DNA of 64,000 nucleotides from Kingdonia uniflora (Eukaryota; Streptophyta; Magnoliopsida; Ranunculales; Circaeasteraceae). Position 1 is the stretch's first letter. Every line of letters starts with the position of its first letter. Of the stretch, positions 26,155-36,000 are shown one piece after another. Below the pieces are notes generated by a model, which was not told where the DNA came from, made no database searches, and worked only from the letters and a program-made list of their open reading frames with translations. The stretch covers positions 204,274 to 268,273 of the forward strand of contig JACGCM010001005.1 of assembly GCA_014058105.1 (NCBI GenBank). Reading direction: 5' to 3'. The position numbers were made by a program, and so were the translations under genes.

Positions 26155-27002
26155 GCACCGACGTTCCTGCCTCATGATCATGACCGCCCACCCACCCCGG
26201 AGGAACGGCACACGATGGCACGGCTGTAGAGCCCTCCATCGTCGACTCACCCTCAGACATGACCATTTCTGAGCTCGTCTTTTCTACTTTCTTCCCCTCG
26301 TATCTATATACCATTTGGTGCCCAGTACTCGTATGTTCCTACACGAGCCAGGTGTAAACGTCAGGCCCAATCCTATTGGAATGAAAGGTATAATGGCCAC
26401 CTAATTTACTAGGGCACCCAAGGGCCAGCCTACACCCTCACTCTCCTCCGTTGCGGCCGCCGAAAATTTCTGTGACTCCGTGACGAATACCAAGATTCAT
26501 CCTAGTGCCACGGTCACCCCAGTGTTTCTGGTTACCACCGGTAGGCGATGTACCCAATGTTTAGATCAGCCATTTCACACGATTCCAATAACAAATCAAA
26601 ATGAAGAAAGCAAATTAAAAGGGAGAACTAACCTGAGAAATCTTCTCAGCTCCAACGCTTAACGCAAATGTACAACACCAAATCTTCTCAACTCCAACGT
26701 TCAACTTAAATGTCCTAAAATTCAGTTCTCCCAAAGAAAATTTTCCAAACCAGAGAAGCTTCTGACAGCTAACGGTCCTTTTAAAGTGAAGAGATGATCA
26801 TATGAAAAGACAGTTTTCTTAAAAATCTCACTGGGCCCACATTACCCACCGCGCCAGCAGTCATACCACACACTCCCCCAAAAATTTAATATTTATTCCC
26901 CCTCCCGAGACAACGCCAGGAAGACTGTCAGACACCACATAAAATGATTAACTCAACACACGACCAGACCTACCACAGATCTCCCTCTATGCGAGCCAGA
27001 CC
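26155..27002. other. non-coding leader side of the antisense gene
   Basis: No gene is recognised on either strand. The minus frame continues a little upstream of the Met at 26,120, with Ala-Glu-Ser-Gln before it, so the true start may lie near 26,280. Two partial copies of an AACTCCAACG(C/T)T segment lie at 26,651-26,702. By position this is the antisense gene's promoter side and the spacer before the 3' LTR. Confidence 0.4.
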
Positions 27003-27025
27003 TGAGGGGGGGGGGGGGGGGCGAT
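27003..27025 (+). other. candidate polypurine tract with a 16-G run
   Basis: TGA followed by sixteen G residues (27,006-27,021) and CGAT lies directly before TGTAAGAGC, the start of an LTR. A purine run at this place is what plus-strand priming of an LTR retrotransposon needs. The length of the G run may be a sequencing approximation. Confidence 0.6.
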
Positions 27026-27500
27026 TGTAAGAGCATGCTCCCGCTAACGACTTAATCGGGGTAGTCTAACGAGCAAGCTCTCTCTACGACCCCAACCTTA
27101 CTAAATCCGAGCAGGTATATGCAAATAAACCGATGACATATCTCGTCGGTCGTTATACACGAGCAGGCATTAAACTGTAGAACAATTACTAGAAGTACCC
27201 AAACCCACGACCCTGAAGGGATAGCCTTGGAATTTCCCAGGGGCACGTGAGTAAGGATGCCACTAGGTCTAATCCTCCCTATAAATAGGGAGGAAGGGAT
27301 AAACACAAGAGGACCTCCTTCTTCATCTGCTTCTTCTTCTTCCTTCTTCAAGCAAACTACTATTCCTCAGCGATCTCGGAAACACAATCAGAGAGAGAGA
27401 CAGGCAGAGGAACCCGGAGACAGTTGAGCGGTGCCCTCCTCTGGTTCAGTATCAAGACCAACCCATCGAACGATTATTGTTGTCCCCTAATAAAATAGGG
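27026..27500 (+). mobile_element. 3' LTR of the Tat-like element (5' portion recognised)
   Basis: The LTR starts TGTAAGAGCATGCTC right after the polypurine tract. A promoter core CCCTATAAATAGGGAGG lies near 27,277, followed by a CT-rich leader (CTTCTTCATCTGCTTC...) as in many plant LTR promoters. A possible poly(A) signal, AATAAA, is at about 27,490. The 3' boundary is unclear because another LTR fragment begins near 27,500. The matching 5' LTR and pol are not in the window. Confidence 0.55.
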
Positions 27501-28060
27501 AGACTACACCTATCTCCCACGTACTAGTAGTTACAAATCTAACTACCACTTGCCCTCATTTTTAGGAGAACGTGCTCATACACAAAAATTGACTGAGAGT
27601 GAGGTCTATAAAAATGACATGTCTCCTACGTACTATCAGTTACAAATCTAACTACCACTTGCCCCCATTTTAAGGAGAACGAGCTCACACACAAACAAAA
27701 ATTGAGAGTGAGGTCTATAAAAAAGACCTGTCTCCCACATACTAGTAATTACAAATCTAACTACCACTTGCCCTCATTTTCAGGAGAACATGCTCACACA
27801 CGAAAAAAAACTGAGAGTGAGGTCTATAAAAAAGGATGAGTTCTAGAGGTGGGCGGACCAAGTTTTTCTAGCTCAAGAGATCATAACTTGTAGTCAAAAT
27901 ATTAGTATCATGCAATAAAGTTAAAATCCTCAAGCCGAGGTCATGGTTTTTACCTATTCAGAGGTTTCCATACTAAACTCTATGTCAATTTCTATTCTTT
28001 ATTCTATTTATTGTCATAGGTATATTTGGTGTAAGAGCCTTTCGAGCTATTATGAAATTA
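27501..28060 (+). mobile_element. truncated LTR of the same family as those at 34.8 and 49.6 kb
   Basis: This shares ordered blocks with the LTRs at 34,828 and 49,606: AACTACCACTTGCC, GGAGAACGTGCTC, a TATA region CTATAAAAA, CAATAAA, CCTCAAGCCGAGGTC and CCTATTCAGAGG. The start of the LTR is missing. Its right end meets the 3' end of a LINE at about 28,060. Confidence 0.6.
27514..27838 (+). repeat. triplicated 109-bp LTR unit, each with a TATA-like core
   Basis: CTCCCACGTACTAGTAGTTA, CTCCTACGTACTATCAGTTA and CTCCCACATACTAGTAATTA start at 27,514, 27,623 and 27,732. Each copy ends in GAGGTCTATAAAAA. The related LTRs at 35.0 and 49.8 kb carry this block once. Three successive promoter-like cores therefore lie in one LTR. 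Confidence 0.85.
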
Positions 28061-29713
28061 GTCCCTTCTAAAACCAGTTAGTCAAGACTTGAGAGTCAAT
28101 TTCCACAACAGGAGGCAAAAAATTATAGTCCTTGCATATTTTAAGACCATGCAGCAAATCATAAAGCTCAGCATTTTTATTAGTCCCTAGACAGAGGGAA
28201 AAAGTATAAGCCATTACTAGGTTTCCTTCAGAGTTTCTAATAGCCCCTCCTGCGTCACTCATACCATTGCTAAAAGCAGATCCATCTGAGTTGAGTTTAA
28301 ACACACCAGAGTTTGGTTTCCTCCATACTATAGCTCTTACAAGCTTTATTTTGATGTGTTTAGATTGAAGTTGAAGAAACTGCAGAGATACAAAGTCAGA
28401 AAATGCAGCAGCTTTGGTCACCTTTAATTTGAAACTTACATCTTGAATCCACTACTTTACTTTCTTTATTACAGCTTTATGAAGGATTGGAACACCATCG
28501 TATTTCAGTCCACATCTTGCTTTCCAAATTTCCCAAGTAATGATACCAGGTAGCAGACCCCTTAAGATGCCCATATGAGATTTTGTGTTTGCATTAAACA
28601 GCTACGTGCCTTGGTAGCCCATATAGAATCTATACTGTTATAGTCAACCCTACAAACTCCACTATAATAACCCCTAAACTTTTTCGATATATCACTGCTT
28701 ACAAAGAGATGTTCAAGATACTCAGAGTTATGAGATTCACAACATAAGAATTTAGATACTAAAGAAACACATTTTTGAACCACACTGTCCACAGGTATGA
28801 TTTTATTCCATAATTTCCATCCAAAAACTTGTATTTTGGTAGGAAGAGCATGGTGCCAGATTCACTCCATTCTGTCTTGTTTTTCAAAATATCCTCTCCA
28901 AAAGTTCCATGCTGATTTGATAGAAAAAATAGCCATCTTGAGAGAGATCACAATAAGGTTTGCCAGCTTCATTTGTAATGTAATACCTATTTGTAAACAT
29001 GTCTTTCTAACTAGCTGGTATGTCAATGTTGAGCCGTTTCCAATGCCAGTTGCCTTGACTATCAATCACATCTTTTACCAGAATCTCTTAATTTGGATCT
29101 CCATCCAGTAGTACCTGAAGTTCACCTTCCCCAGACCAATTATCTGCCCAAAAATCCAAGTTGCCCTCCCCCAAATTCCATGCAATGTTTACTTTTATAG
29201 TTAGCATTAGTCCCACCATAATCCTCTACAAATTAGAAGCACCATTTGTAGTTGTAGGAGTAGTATGGTGTCTCATATACTTGCTCTGTAAGAAATCCGC
29301 CCATGTAAAAAATTCCAGCATCTCTTGAGCAAAAAACTGCATTGTATGTCACTCATGCTTCTTAAACCAAGGCCACCTTCATCTTTGTTTTTACATAACG
29401 TTTCCCAAGCTATCCAGTATCTTTTAGGCCTGCCTTCACGAGAGCCCCAAAAGAAATAAGCAAATATTTTCTCTAAGGCTTGCAGAGTTGTTTTAGGAAT
29501 CTCTGAGCATGATAAAAGGTGAATAGGCATGGAGAACATCCTTGATAAGTACTAATTTTCTCTACCAGATAAAAGCTTTCCCATCCACCTTTTTTTTGTA
29601 GTCTGCTGACAAGAGGACTGAAATAATCAATTTGAGCCCTGCCATAAAACATTGGAGCTCCCAAATATATGTGAGGAAATGATACAGGAGGATCTAGTTT
29701 TTTTTTCAAGCTT
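28061..29713 (-). pseudogene. 3' half of a LINE retrotransposon (RT C-terminus, zf-RVT region, RNase H)
   Basis: Read on minus from 29,713: FPHIYLGAPMFYGRAQIDYF and SMPIHLLS, then FAYFFWGSREGRPKRYW and KDEGGLGLRSM, typical of the thumb region of plant LINE ORF2. Next (about 28,790-28,560) is a zf-RVT-like part with CESHNSEYLEHLF. Last (28,430-28,068) is an RNase H domain of the RVT_3 type: FKLNSDGSAFS, AGGAIRNSEGNLVMAYT, then ELYDLLHGLKICKDY. The D of NSDGS and the E of AELYDLLHG are kept. The endonuclease and RT palm are absent, the upstream end being cut by the gypsy LTR at 29,714. Frames are broken by stops between the parts. Confidence 0.85.
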
Positions 29714-30147
29714 TGTCAAAGTCGTTCGAACGAAGTTGAGTGTCGTTCGAACGAGTTGTCATGTCCTCTAGAATTTTGGCCCAGAGCCATATTTTGGTTC
29801 GAATTTGATGGGTTTCGTTCGAACGACCTAGACAACTTTTCTAGGGTTTAGACCAATTACCCGTAAAGTCGTTCGAACAACTCCGACTTTGGCACTGTTT
29901 TGGAATCTCAGGCATTGTTTTGCCTCGAGATCCGTTCTTTCATGATTTTCGAGTTCCCTAGTATATAAAAGGAATTTAGGCTATTTCTAGGTTATGTTAG
30001 ATCTAAAAAGTTTCTGAGAGAAGCCTTGAGTTTGAGAGTTTTCTTCTTGTAATTACATTGTTTTAAGTAATCGAATTCTCTATTTTTCCAAACCAATTGA
30101 TGTTCATCGTATTTCTCTACTAACTAAAGCTTCTCATTCATATTGTA
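29714..30147 (+). mobile_element. 5' LTR of gypsy element G1
   Basis: The LTR begins TGTCAAAGTCGTTCG directly after LINE sequence and ends just before a primer-binding site. It carries four TCGTTCGAACGA palindromes, a TATA box (AGTATATAAAAGG, about 29,949) and a T-rich 3' part. The exact 3' base is uncertain by some nucleotides. No partner LTR was found downstream, because the element is truncated in RNase H. Confidence 0.6.
29722..29880. promoter_or_regulatory. cluster of TCGTTCGAACGA palindromes in the LTR
   Basis: The perfect 12-bp palindrome TCGTTCGAACGA occurs at 29,722-29,733, 29,743-29,754 and 29,815-29,826, with a one-mismatch copy at 29,869-29,880. All lie upstream of the TATA box at about 29,949. 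Four copies in 160 bp is far above chance. Binding by a dimeric factor is possible but is inference. Confidence 0.7.
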
Positions 30148-30151
30148 GATT

Positions 30152-30160
30152 AAGTGGTAT
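30152..30160 (+). other. primer-binding site of G1, initiator Met-tRNA type
   Basis: TGGTATCAG at 30,152-30,160 matches the start of the TGGTATCAGAGC motif complementary to plant initiator Met tRNA. It lies right after the LTR and about 40 bp before the gag frame. The match decays after nine bases. Confidence 0.65.
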
Positions 30161-30193
30161 CAGTTTTCCAGTTTTCGATTCTCGAGGGGTTGA

Positions 30194-31372
30194 TTGTGGT
30201 TTATGGTCTCTATATGTGACTGTCTCAAGCAAACGAAGGAGAAGCTAGTGAGTCTGTTAAAGAACTATCGCAAACCTAATTCGAAGAAGAATGACGATTT
30301 GGAGATGGGAGATCCCAATAAAAGACTCACGATTTTGGAAACGACAGTTTCCGCCCTAACTTCTACTGTAGGGGAGTTAGTGGAGCAGTTGCATCTCGCA
30401 AACCTCGCAAAGGCTTCCACTTTGGTGGAACGACGATGCCGTTCAAAGAAGAAAGAGGTTATGGAGGTGGATGGGGACGAGGACGTTCTGGTATTCGATG
30501 ATTTTAGTGATGCCGATTCTGTCAAGGAGCACCCAGATTTTGGTAAGTCAATAAATTTTATGCGTAATCTTCATCTTGGTTTTAAGATTGAGATTCCAGT
30601 TTTCGATGGTTCCGTCGACGCCGAGAAATTAGATAATTGGTTAGATAGGTTGGAGACCTATTTTTTAATTGATGAATATTTTAACGCTCAGAAGATTTTT
30701 TTATCAACTTTGAAATTCACAAGTCACTCACTCACGTGGTAGAGATCCTATCAAAAATGACATGATGTCGGAAGTCAGAGTTGGAAGAAATTCAAGGTTT
30801 TGGTGAGGAAGCAATTCTATCCAATTGGGTATGAACAAGAGCGATGGTATAAATGGCACAACTTGCGCCAAAGGTTTGGGCAATCCTTGCAACAATTCAC
30901 TACGGAATTTTAAAATCAAGCATTGCTTTTGGATATTGGCGTGGAGGAGTACGATATGTTCGTGAAATATACGGGGGGTTTGTCGGAGTCCATTCGAAAA
31001 GAATTAAAGCTCTTCAATGTGGTAAATATCAAGGACGCTACCATTAAAGTAATTGCCATTGAGGGAAAATACTTAACGAGCGACAAGAAAGACGACAAAA
31101 ACAAGTTGGGGTACAAGGCTAATTGGAAGTTTGATCAGAAAGGGAGTCCAAAGGAGAGAGGTCTTCATTCAAGGGTCATCTGTAGTTATTGCAAGGTGAA
31201 TGGGCACAATTCCGATAGATGTTGGAAACTTCACCCGGAGCTTCGGCCGAAGGAGGAGAAGGGCAAGAAAGAGAAATGTGAACTAGCCGCAACGATTGTG
31301 GATCTTCCAGATTTAGATAAGCCAAATTCTAAACTTACTCTAATGTTCAAGCAACCTCTAGTTATCGACTAG
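30194..31372 (+). pseudogene. gag of gypsy element G1, broken
   Basis: The N-terminal part (30,194-30,742) has a Lys-rich start, an acidic stretch and the capsid-like segment KLDNWLDRLETYF. A TAG at 30,740 stops it. Capsid sequence resumes in other frames (QFYPIGYEQERWYKWHNLRQ at about 30,811-30,870, then 30,923-31,372). A zinc knuckle, C-x2-C-x4-H-x4-C (CSYCKVNGHNSDRC), lies at 31,181-31,222, followed by a Lys/Glu-rich tail. Gag packages the element's RNA. At least one stop and one frameshift make it a pseudogene. Confidence 0.85.
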
Positions 31373-32041
31373 GCGAGTCGGGAAGAGCTTTTCTTTGTCA
31401 GCATTAAGGTGAAGTAGAGCTTAGTCGAGGCCATCATTGATCTGGGTAGTCAGAAGAATTTAATTTCTGAAGCGGTGGTGAAGAAGATGGGTTTGGCTAC
31501 TGTGGCTCATCCTAAACCGTATGGTTTGGGTTTGATTAAGAAAGATGCAGAGTTGAAGATCAGTAAGAAGTGTACGTTCAAGTTCGTGATTACTGAGAAG
31601 TTTATTGACGAAGTGACATGTGAGGTGGTTCCGTTGGACGTGTGTCAAGTCATCTTGGGTAGCTCTTATCCTTAGGACCAAAATGCAATCTTTTACCGTC
31701 GTGCTCGCATGTATCGTTTGGTGAAGGATGGGACTGAGTTTCATATTAATGCGTGCAAGGAATATATCACTACCAGTAATTTGATAACGGCGACTCAGGC
31801 AAAGAGGATGGTTAATGCGAGCGGCAAATTTTTGTTGTTGTCGGTGCGACTAGTTAAAGAGGGTCCGTCGGCTACAGTATTGTCAACTTTGGCAATGTCT
31901 CCTAAGCAACAAACCGATATGGGGGAGTTGCAAGAGGAGTATGAAGACTTGTTTCTGGGTATAGAAGGGATGCCGCGTAAGAGGGATGTGGAGCATGATA
32001 TTACCTTGGTGAATGGTGAGCTACTACCTAATATTGGGTAA
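31373..32041 (+). pseudogene. aspartic protease and linker of G1, broken
   Basis: The segment IIDLGSQKNLIS near 31,432 aligns with the catalytic stretch of retroviral-type aspartic proteases, normally Asp-Thr/Ser-Gly. Here it reads Asp-Leu-Gly-Ser, so the second catalytic-triad residue is lost. VCQVILGSSYP near 31,640 matches the closing part of the domain. A TAG at 31,674 and a further stop near 32,040 interrupt the linker into RT, which contains the EEYEDLFL and DVEHDITL blocks typical of the gypsy pre-RT region. Confidence 0.8.
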
Positions 32042-32938
32042 TATCAGACTTCTAATACAAAGTTTGATGAGATCAAGAAACAGGTACATGAACTCCTAGA
32101 ACAATGAGTTATTAATCCAAGTTGCTCACCTTGTGGTTCGTCGGTATTACTAGTGCCGAAGAAGGATGAGTCTTGGAGGATGTGTGTGGATTATCGGGCG
32201 TTAAACAAGATCCCGGTAAAGAATCGTTATCCGCTTCCACGGATTGACAAGCTTTTAGATGAGTTGCAACGGCTCAGTGTTTAACTAAATTGGATCTTAA
32301 GTCAGGTTGCCATCAAGTTAAAATCCGGGAAGAGGATACTTGGAAGACAACGTTCAAGACCAAACAGGGCTTATTTGAGTGGTTGGTGATGCCTTTTGGG
32401 TTATGCAATGCTCCGGCGACGTTTATGCGGCTAATGAATGAGGTACTTCGTACATTTATTGATGATTTTGTGATTGTATATTTTGGATGATATCTTGATA
32501 TATAGTCGAACATGGGAGGAGCATCTTAGGCATTTATGCAAAGTATTGGGCGTGTTGCGATTACAACATCTTTTTCTAAACGGGAAGAAGTACGAGTTTG
32601 AGAAACGGGAGCTAGTCTACTTGGGTTTTATTGTTGGTGACGGCGAGCTTAAGGTCGATCCAGAGAAGGTCTCAGTCATTACTAATTGGCCTAGACCCCA
32701 CACAGTGACGGAAGTGAGGAGTTTTATGGGTTCTTGTCAGTACTTACAAAAATTTATTCGGCATTTTTCATAAATAGCCGCGCCGTTGCATTCTTTGACG
32801 AAGATCGGGGTACAGTTTGCGTGGGAAGAGCACCATGAGAAGACTTTTCTGTTACTGAAGCGGAAGATTACGGATGTACCATTGTTAGCATTGCCTAATT
32901 TGCAGCGGCCTTTTGAGGTCGAGACAGATGCTAGCTAG
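32042..32938 (+). pseudogene. reverse transcriptase and start of RNase H of G1, broken and truncated
   Basis: RT blocks in order are [57 protein letters not shown], the YLDD box region, LNGKKYEFEKRELVYLGF and VRSFMGSCQYLQKFI. RNase H begins with PFEVETDAS at about 32,912-32,938 and then the homology ends abruptly. Stops occur at about 32,039, 32,105, 32,281 and 32,774. One additional T in the run at 32,481-32,484 shifts the frame inside the catalytic box. Integrase and 3' LTR are missing, so the clade cannot be fixed. Confidence 0.9.
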
Positions 32939-34827
32939 AGAAAGTGGGGTAGGTAGGACCCGGCATTTTTCCATCTCATTTCCCTTATAGGAAATCACCA
33001 AATTTTGAGAGCCACTCATCTCTATTAGATGAGTATGAGTGGTTGTGGTTGAGTGAGACTTGAGTTATTGAAACTTGAGTGTCTCTAAATCCGCTCCCTT
33101 GTTGTTTCCCCAAAAGTAGAAAAAAAAAAGAGATTTTGCAATGACGACAATTGTTATCATCTCAGAGGGAACATCGTTGCCTTACCATTGCTAGATTCAC
33201 TTCAGAGTTCGTGTAGGCGGATGTTGGGCCTGAGGTACGTGAACTAAATCTTCAAATTTTTATATATTTTGTAATTTTCTTTGTATGGGTTGGTCAGTTG
33301 TAGTGATACCCCATGGAATAGTTTTTTTCTTACTTGTATGAGTTTATATTTTCGTTGATATAGAGAACCATGAAGGAAGAAAAAGATGACATTAGAGTGA
33401 CCCCATGTTTGTGCTTGCACTACTAAAAAGTTGGGTTTGTATAAATTTAATGGTGAAAGAATGGATTAAATTTATTGTGCGGCTAATTGGGTGATTTTAG
33501 TTGTTGATGGAGTTTCAGAAGTATACTTTATAGATGTAGTCTGCTTTATCATCATGGATTTTAATTGAGAAAAAAGTTCATGAACTTTTATTAGACGAGA
33601 GCCTATGTTGATCAATAAAAAGATAGTACCCTTTGCATCCAAATGCCAATAACGTAATGTCAATATAGTCCAAGGGCCACCGAAACTGGTCGATGAGGAT
33701 TTGTTCCTATTCATGGAGAGATAGTCGTATCAGTTCATCCCCCTAAGTCTAGTTGTACCACACATTCTCTAGGTGTTGTTTTTTTTTTTTAGCTCAATTA
33801 GGGTGCAAAAACATCCATTCTTTGACCTAGGTGTTGTTTTATATTGCAAGTGACTAAGTTAGTCAAAGATGTAATATTTTAAATACAATTAGAGAGAAAC
33901 TGAGAGAGTTATGCATACATAACTTTTTGCACTCTTCTCTTAACTTGTAGGTGCATATATAGTTTTTGGTGTCGTACCTATTATTATTATGTTCATAATG
34001 ATGCAGAGATGATGTATACGAAATTTTCACTATTTGCAATGACTTTTGTCAACTAGAATCGTAAATCATGTACATTAAGATGTGGCATCTGCAGAGGAAC
34101 ATCAAACTCCTTTAAGAAATAATCTAATAAAGAATCTTGGCATGTAGAAGAGAAACCTGGCCCTGCCCACTTGGATTCCGATAGAAGTAAAAAGGTTAGT
34201 GACTTCGGCTTGAATTGGCTGATAAATTCCATTCTAACACTATTTTATTGTTTATATGAGTTTGCTTTCACTTTTATAATCTATTTTTTTTCTCTCCGAA
34301 TTGTAGATTACGTCCGTTGTTGATAGTTTAGTTCTTTTACTAATGTACTAGAGCATGGATTGTCTATGTGGATAGCTTCCCTAAAATAGTTTTTGCTTAA
34401 ACGGTATGGGAAGGCCCTTGTGGAATCTAGTGTATAGATAGTGCATCGTTAAAAGTTTAGTTACGTGTTTATGTTCCTGATAGTATCCATTGTTTATATG
34501 TTCATGAAGCAACTCTCATAACCAGTTTTTTTATTTTTTTCTGCATTTTCTTTGAACCTATTAACTATTTTATTAATGCAGAATTTTATGGGTGGAAGCT
34601 CTGAAGTTTATGGCAATCATAGAAATTAAAATATGATGTAAGGAAATCTAGGTTTTTTTTTTCTTCTATAGTTTATCTGACACTATTAGATTTTTCTCTC
34701 TCTTATTTACTTTATGCTTGTAGATGTATTCCTAACATATAAGGTCATATTAGGAATAGGATTAAAGATAGTGTACATGAAGTACTTTTACATCACAAGT
34801 GAGTCCCATTTTTTCTTTTATAGAAGA
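32939..34827. other. AT-rich stretch without recognised gene
   Basis: The gypsy G1 homology ends at 32,938. Beyond it are poly(A)/(T) runs (33,118, 33,779, 34,658) and many short frames. A minus-strand frame at 33,472-33,714 contains FGGPWTILTLRYWHLDAKG, which I do not recognise. No repeats or LTR ends are evident. The stretch may be intronic or unique DNA into which flanking elements inserted. Confidence 0.4.
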
Positions 34828-35395
34828 AAAACTATACCTATCTCTCGAGCTAATCCAATTCGAGCTACCTCCATGTCAGGCTCACGCATTTTATACGTGA
34901 CATAAACAGTCAGCATTGACACCTTTCCTACGAACTGATGAAGAACGTGGATTGAGCACAACAAAAGAACATGAACAGGTCAAAGACACCTGTCTCCCAC
35001 GAACTCAACATTTACTTAGTCAACTACCACTTACCTCATTGTTCGGAGAACGTGCTTCAGCACGATAACGAGCTGCGGGTAAGGCCTATATAAAAAAAAA
35101 GTTCCAGAAGAGACAATGACAATAAAAAAAAGACCACAAAGAAAAAAAATATTATTCACAAGATCAAGAATTTATAATTCGAGAGATTACTTGTAATAAG
35201 ATATCAGCCTCAAGCAATAAAAGTTATTGTTACTAAAACCCTCAACTCGAGGCCGTGGGTTTTTTATCTATTCAAAGATTTTCTACGCTAAATCACCTGT
35301 ATCATTTTTTGGCTTTACATTAGCTTTTGTCACAGGTGCATTGGGGTAAGAGCTAATTCTGAGCCATTTCGAGTTAACGGGATTAGGCCATTATA
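34828..35395 (+). mobile_element. 5' LTR of Tat-like gypsy element G2
   Basis: This shares ordered blocks with the solo LTR at 49,606-50,219: CAGGCTCACGCATT, CTACGAACTGATGAAGAACG, CACGAACTCAACA, TTGTTCGGAGAACGTGCT, the TATA core GGCCTATATAAA (about 35,081), CTTGTAATAAGATATC, CCTCAAGCAATAAAAG and GGCCATTA at the end. It is followed at once by a primer-binding site. The 5' boundary is diverged, so the start is approximate. Length is about 568 bp versus 614 bp in the solo copy. Confidence 0.75.
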
Positions 35396-35397
35396 TT

Positions 35398-35413
35398 TGG
35401 CGCCGTCTGGGGA
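35398..35413 (+). other. primer-binding site of G2 (TGGCGCC type)
   Basis: TGGCGCCGTCTGGGGA begins three bases after the LTR end. Primer sites starting TGGCGCCGT are common in plant gypsy elements of the Tat and Athila groups. This orients the element on + and confirms the LTR boundary. Confidence 0.8.
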
Positions 35414-36000
35414 AAATAAGACATTTCCACGATATTCTAAGGCGTACGCCTTAGAATAGCCATTTATTTTACTATCAATTTCCAATCATGGTCACTTCTA
35501 GACGACCAGTAACCGGAATCCAGCTTGATATTTCAGTTGAGCCGGAATAGCTTATAGAACTACGAGCAAATCTCCACGCCGAAATAGAAAAACGTAATGA
35601 GATCTAACATCTGTCAACTCTTGACCGAGAGCTCCGAGAGAAGGAGCTCGAAGCTCGTTTAACAGGGTTCAAATAACATAAAGACCAGAACAACCATACA
35701 GACTGCATTACAAGCTCTACAAGATACTCAACAGGCTTCCTAAACCAGAGATCGTGATCAGATGCTAGAGACCTCTCGAGTTTTTGTACGGGAAAGATTG
35801 TGACCTCAAGGAGCCACCAACAAAGTTATTTCCAGAAATGTTCAACACGAACCTTAACCTTTCATTCATTTGGGCGGTAAAGTTCAATCTGATATCAGTA
35901 GAGGTTTCCAACCTTCCAAACGTCAAAAGGAAAATCAACGACCTCAACCTCGAATGAATATTTTCTTTGGAGAAGCCAAGTATCTAGATTTGATATCCAA
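35414..36000 (+). pseudogene. gag remnant of G2, heavily degraded
   Basis: A start-like ATG at 35,488 opens a short frame (MVTSRRPVTGIQLDISVEPE) that ends at a TAG. Charged, helix-like pieces such as LSTLDRELREKELEARL follow to about 35,670. Recognisable capsid, zinc-knuckle and protease sequences are missing, so a large internal deletion joins the gag start to the RT at about 36,000. Confidence 0.5.
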
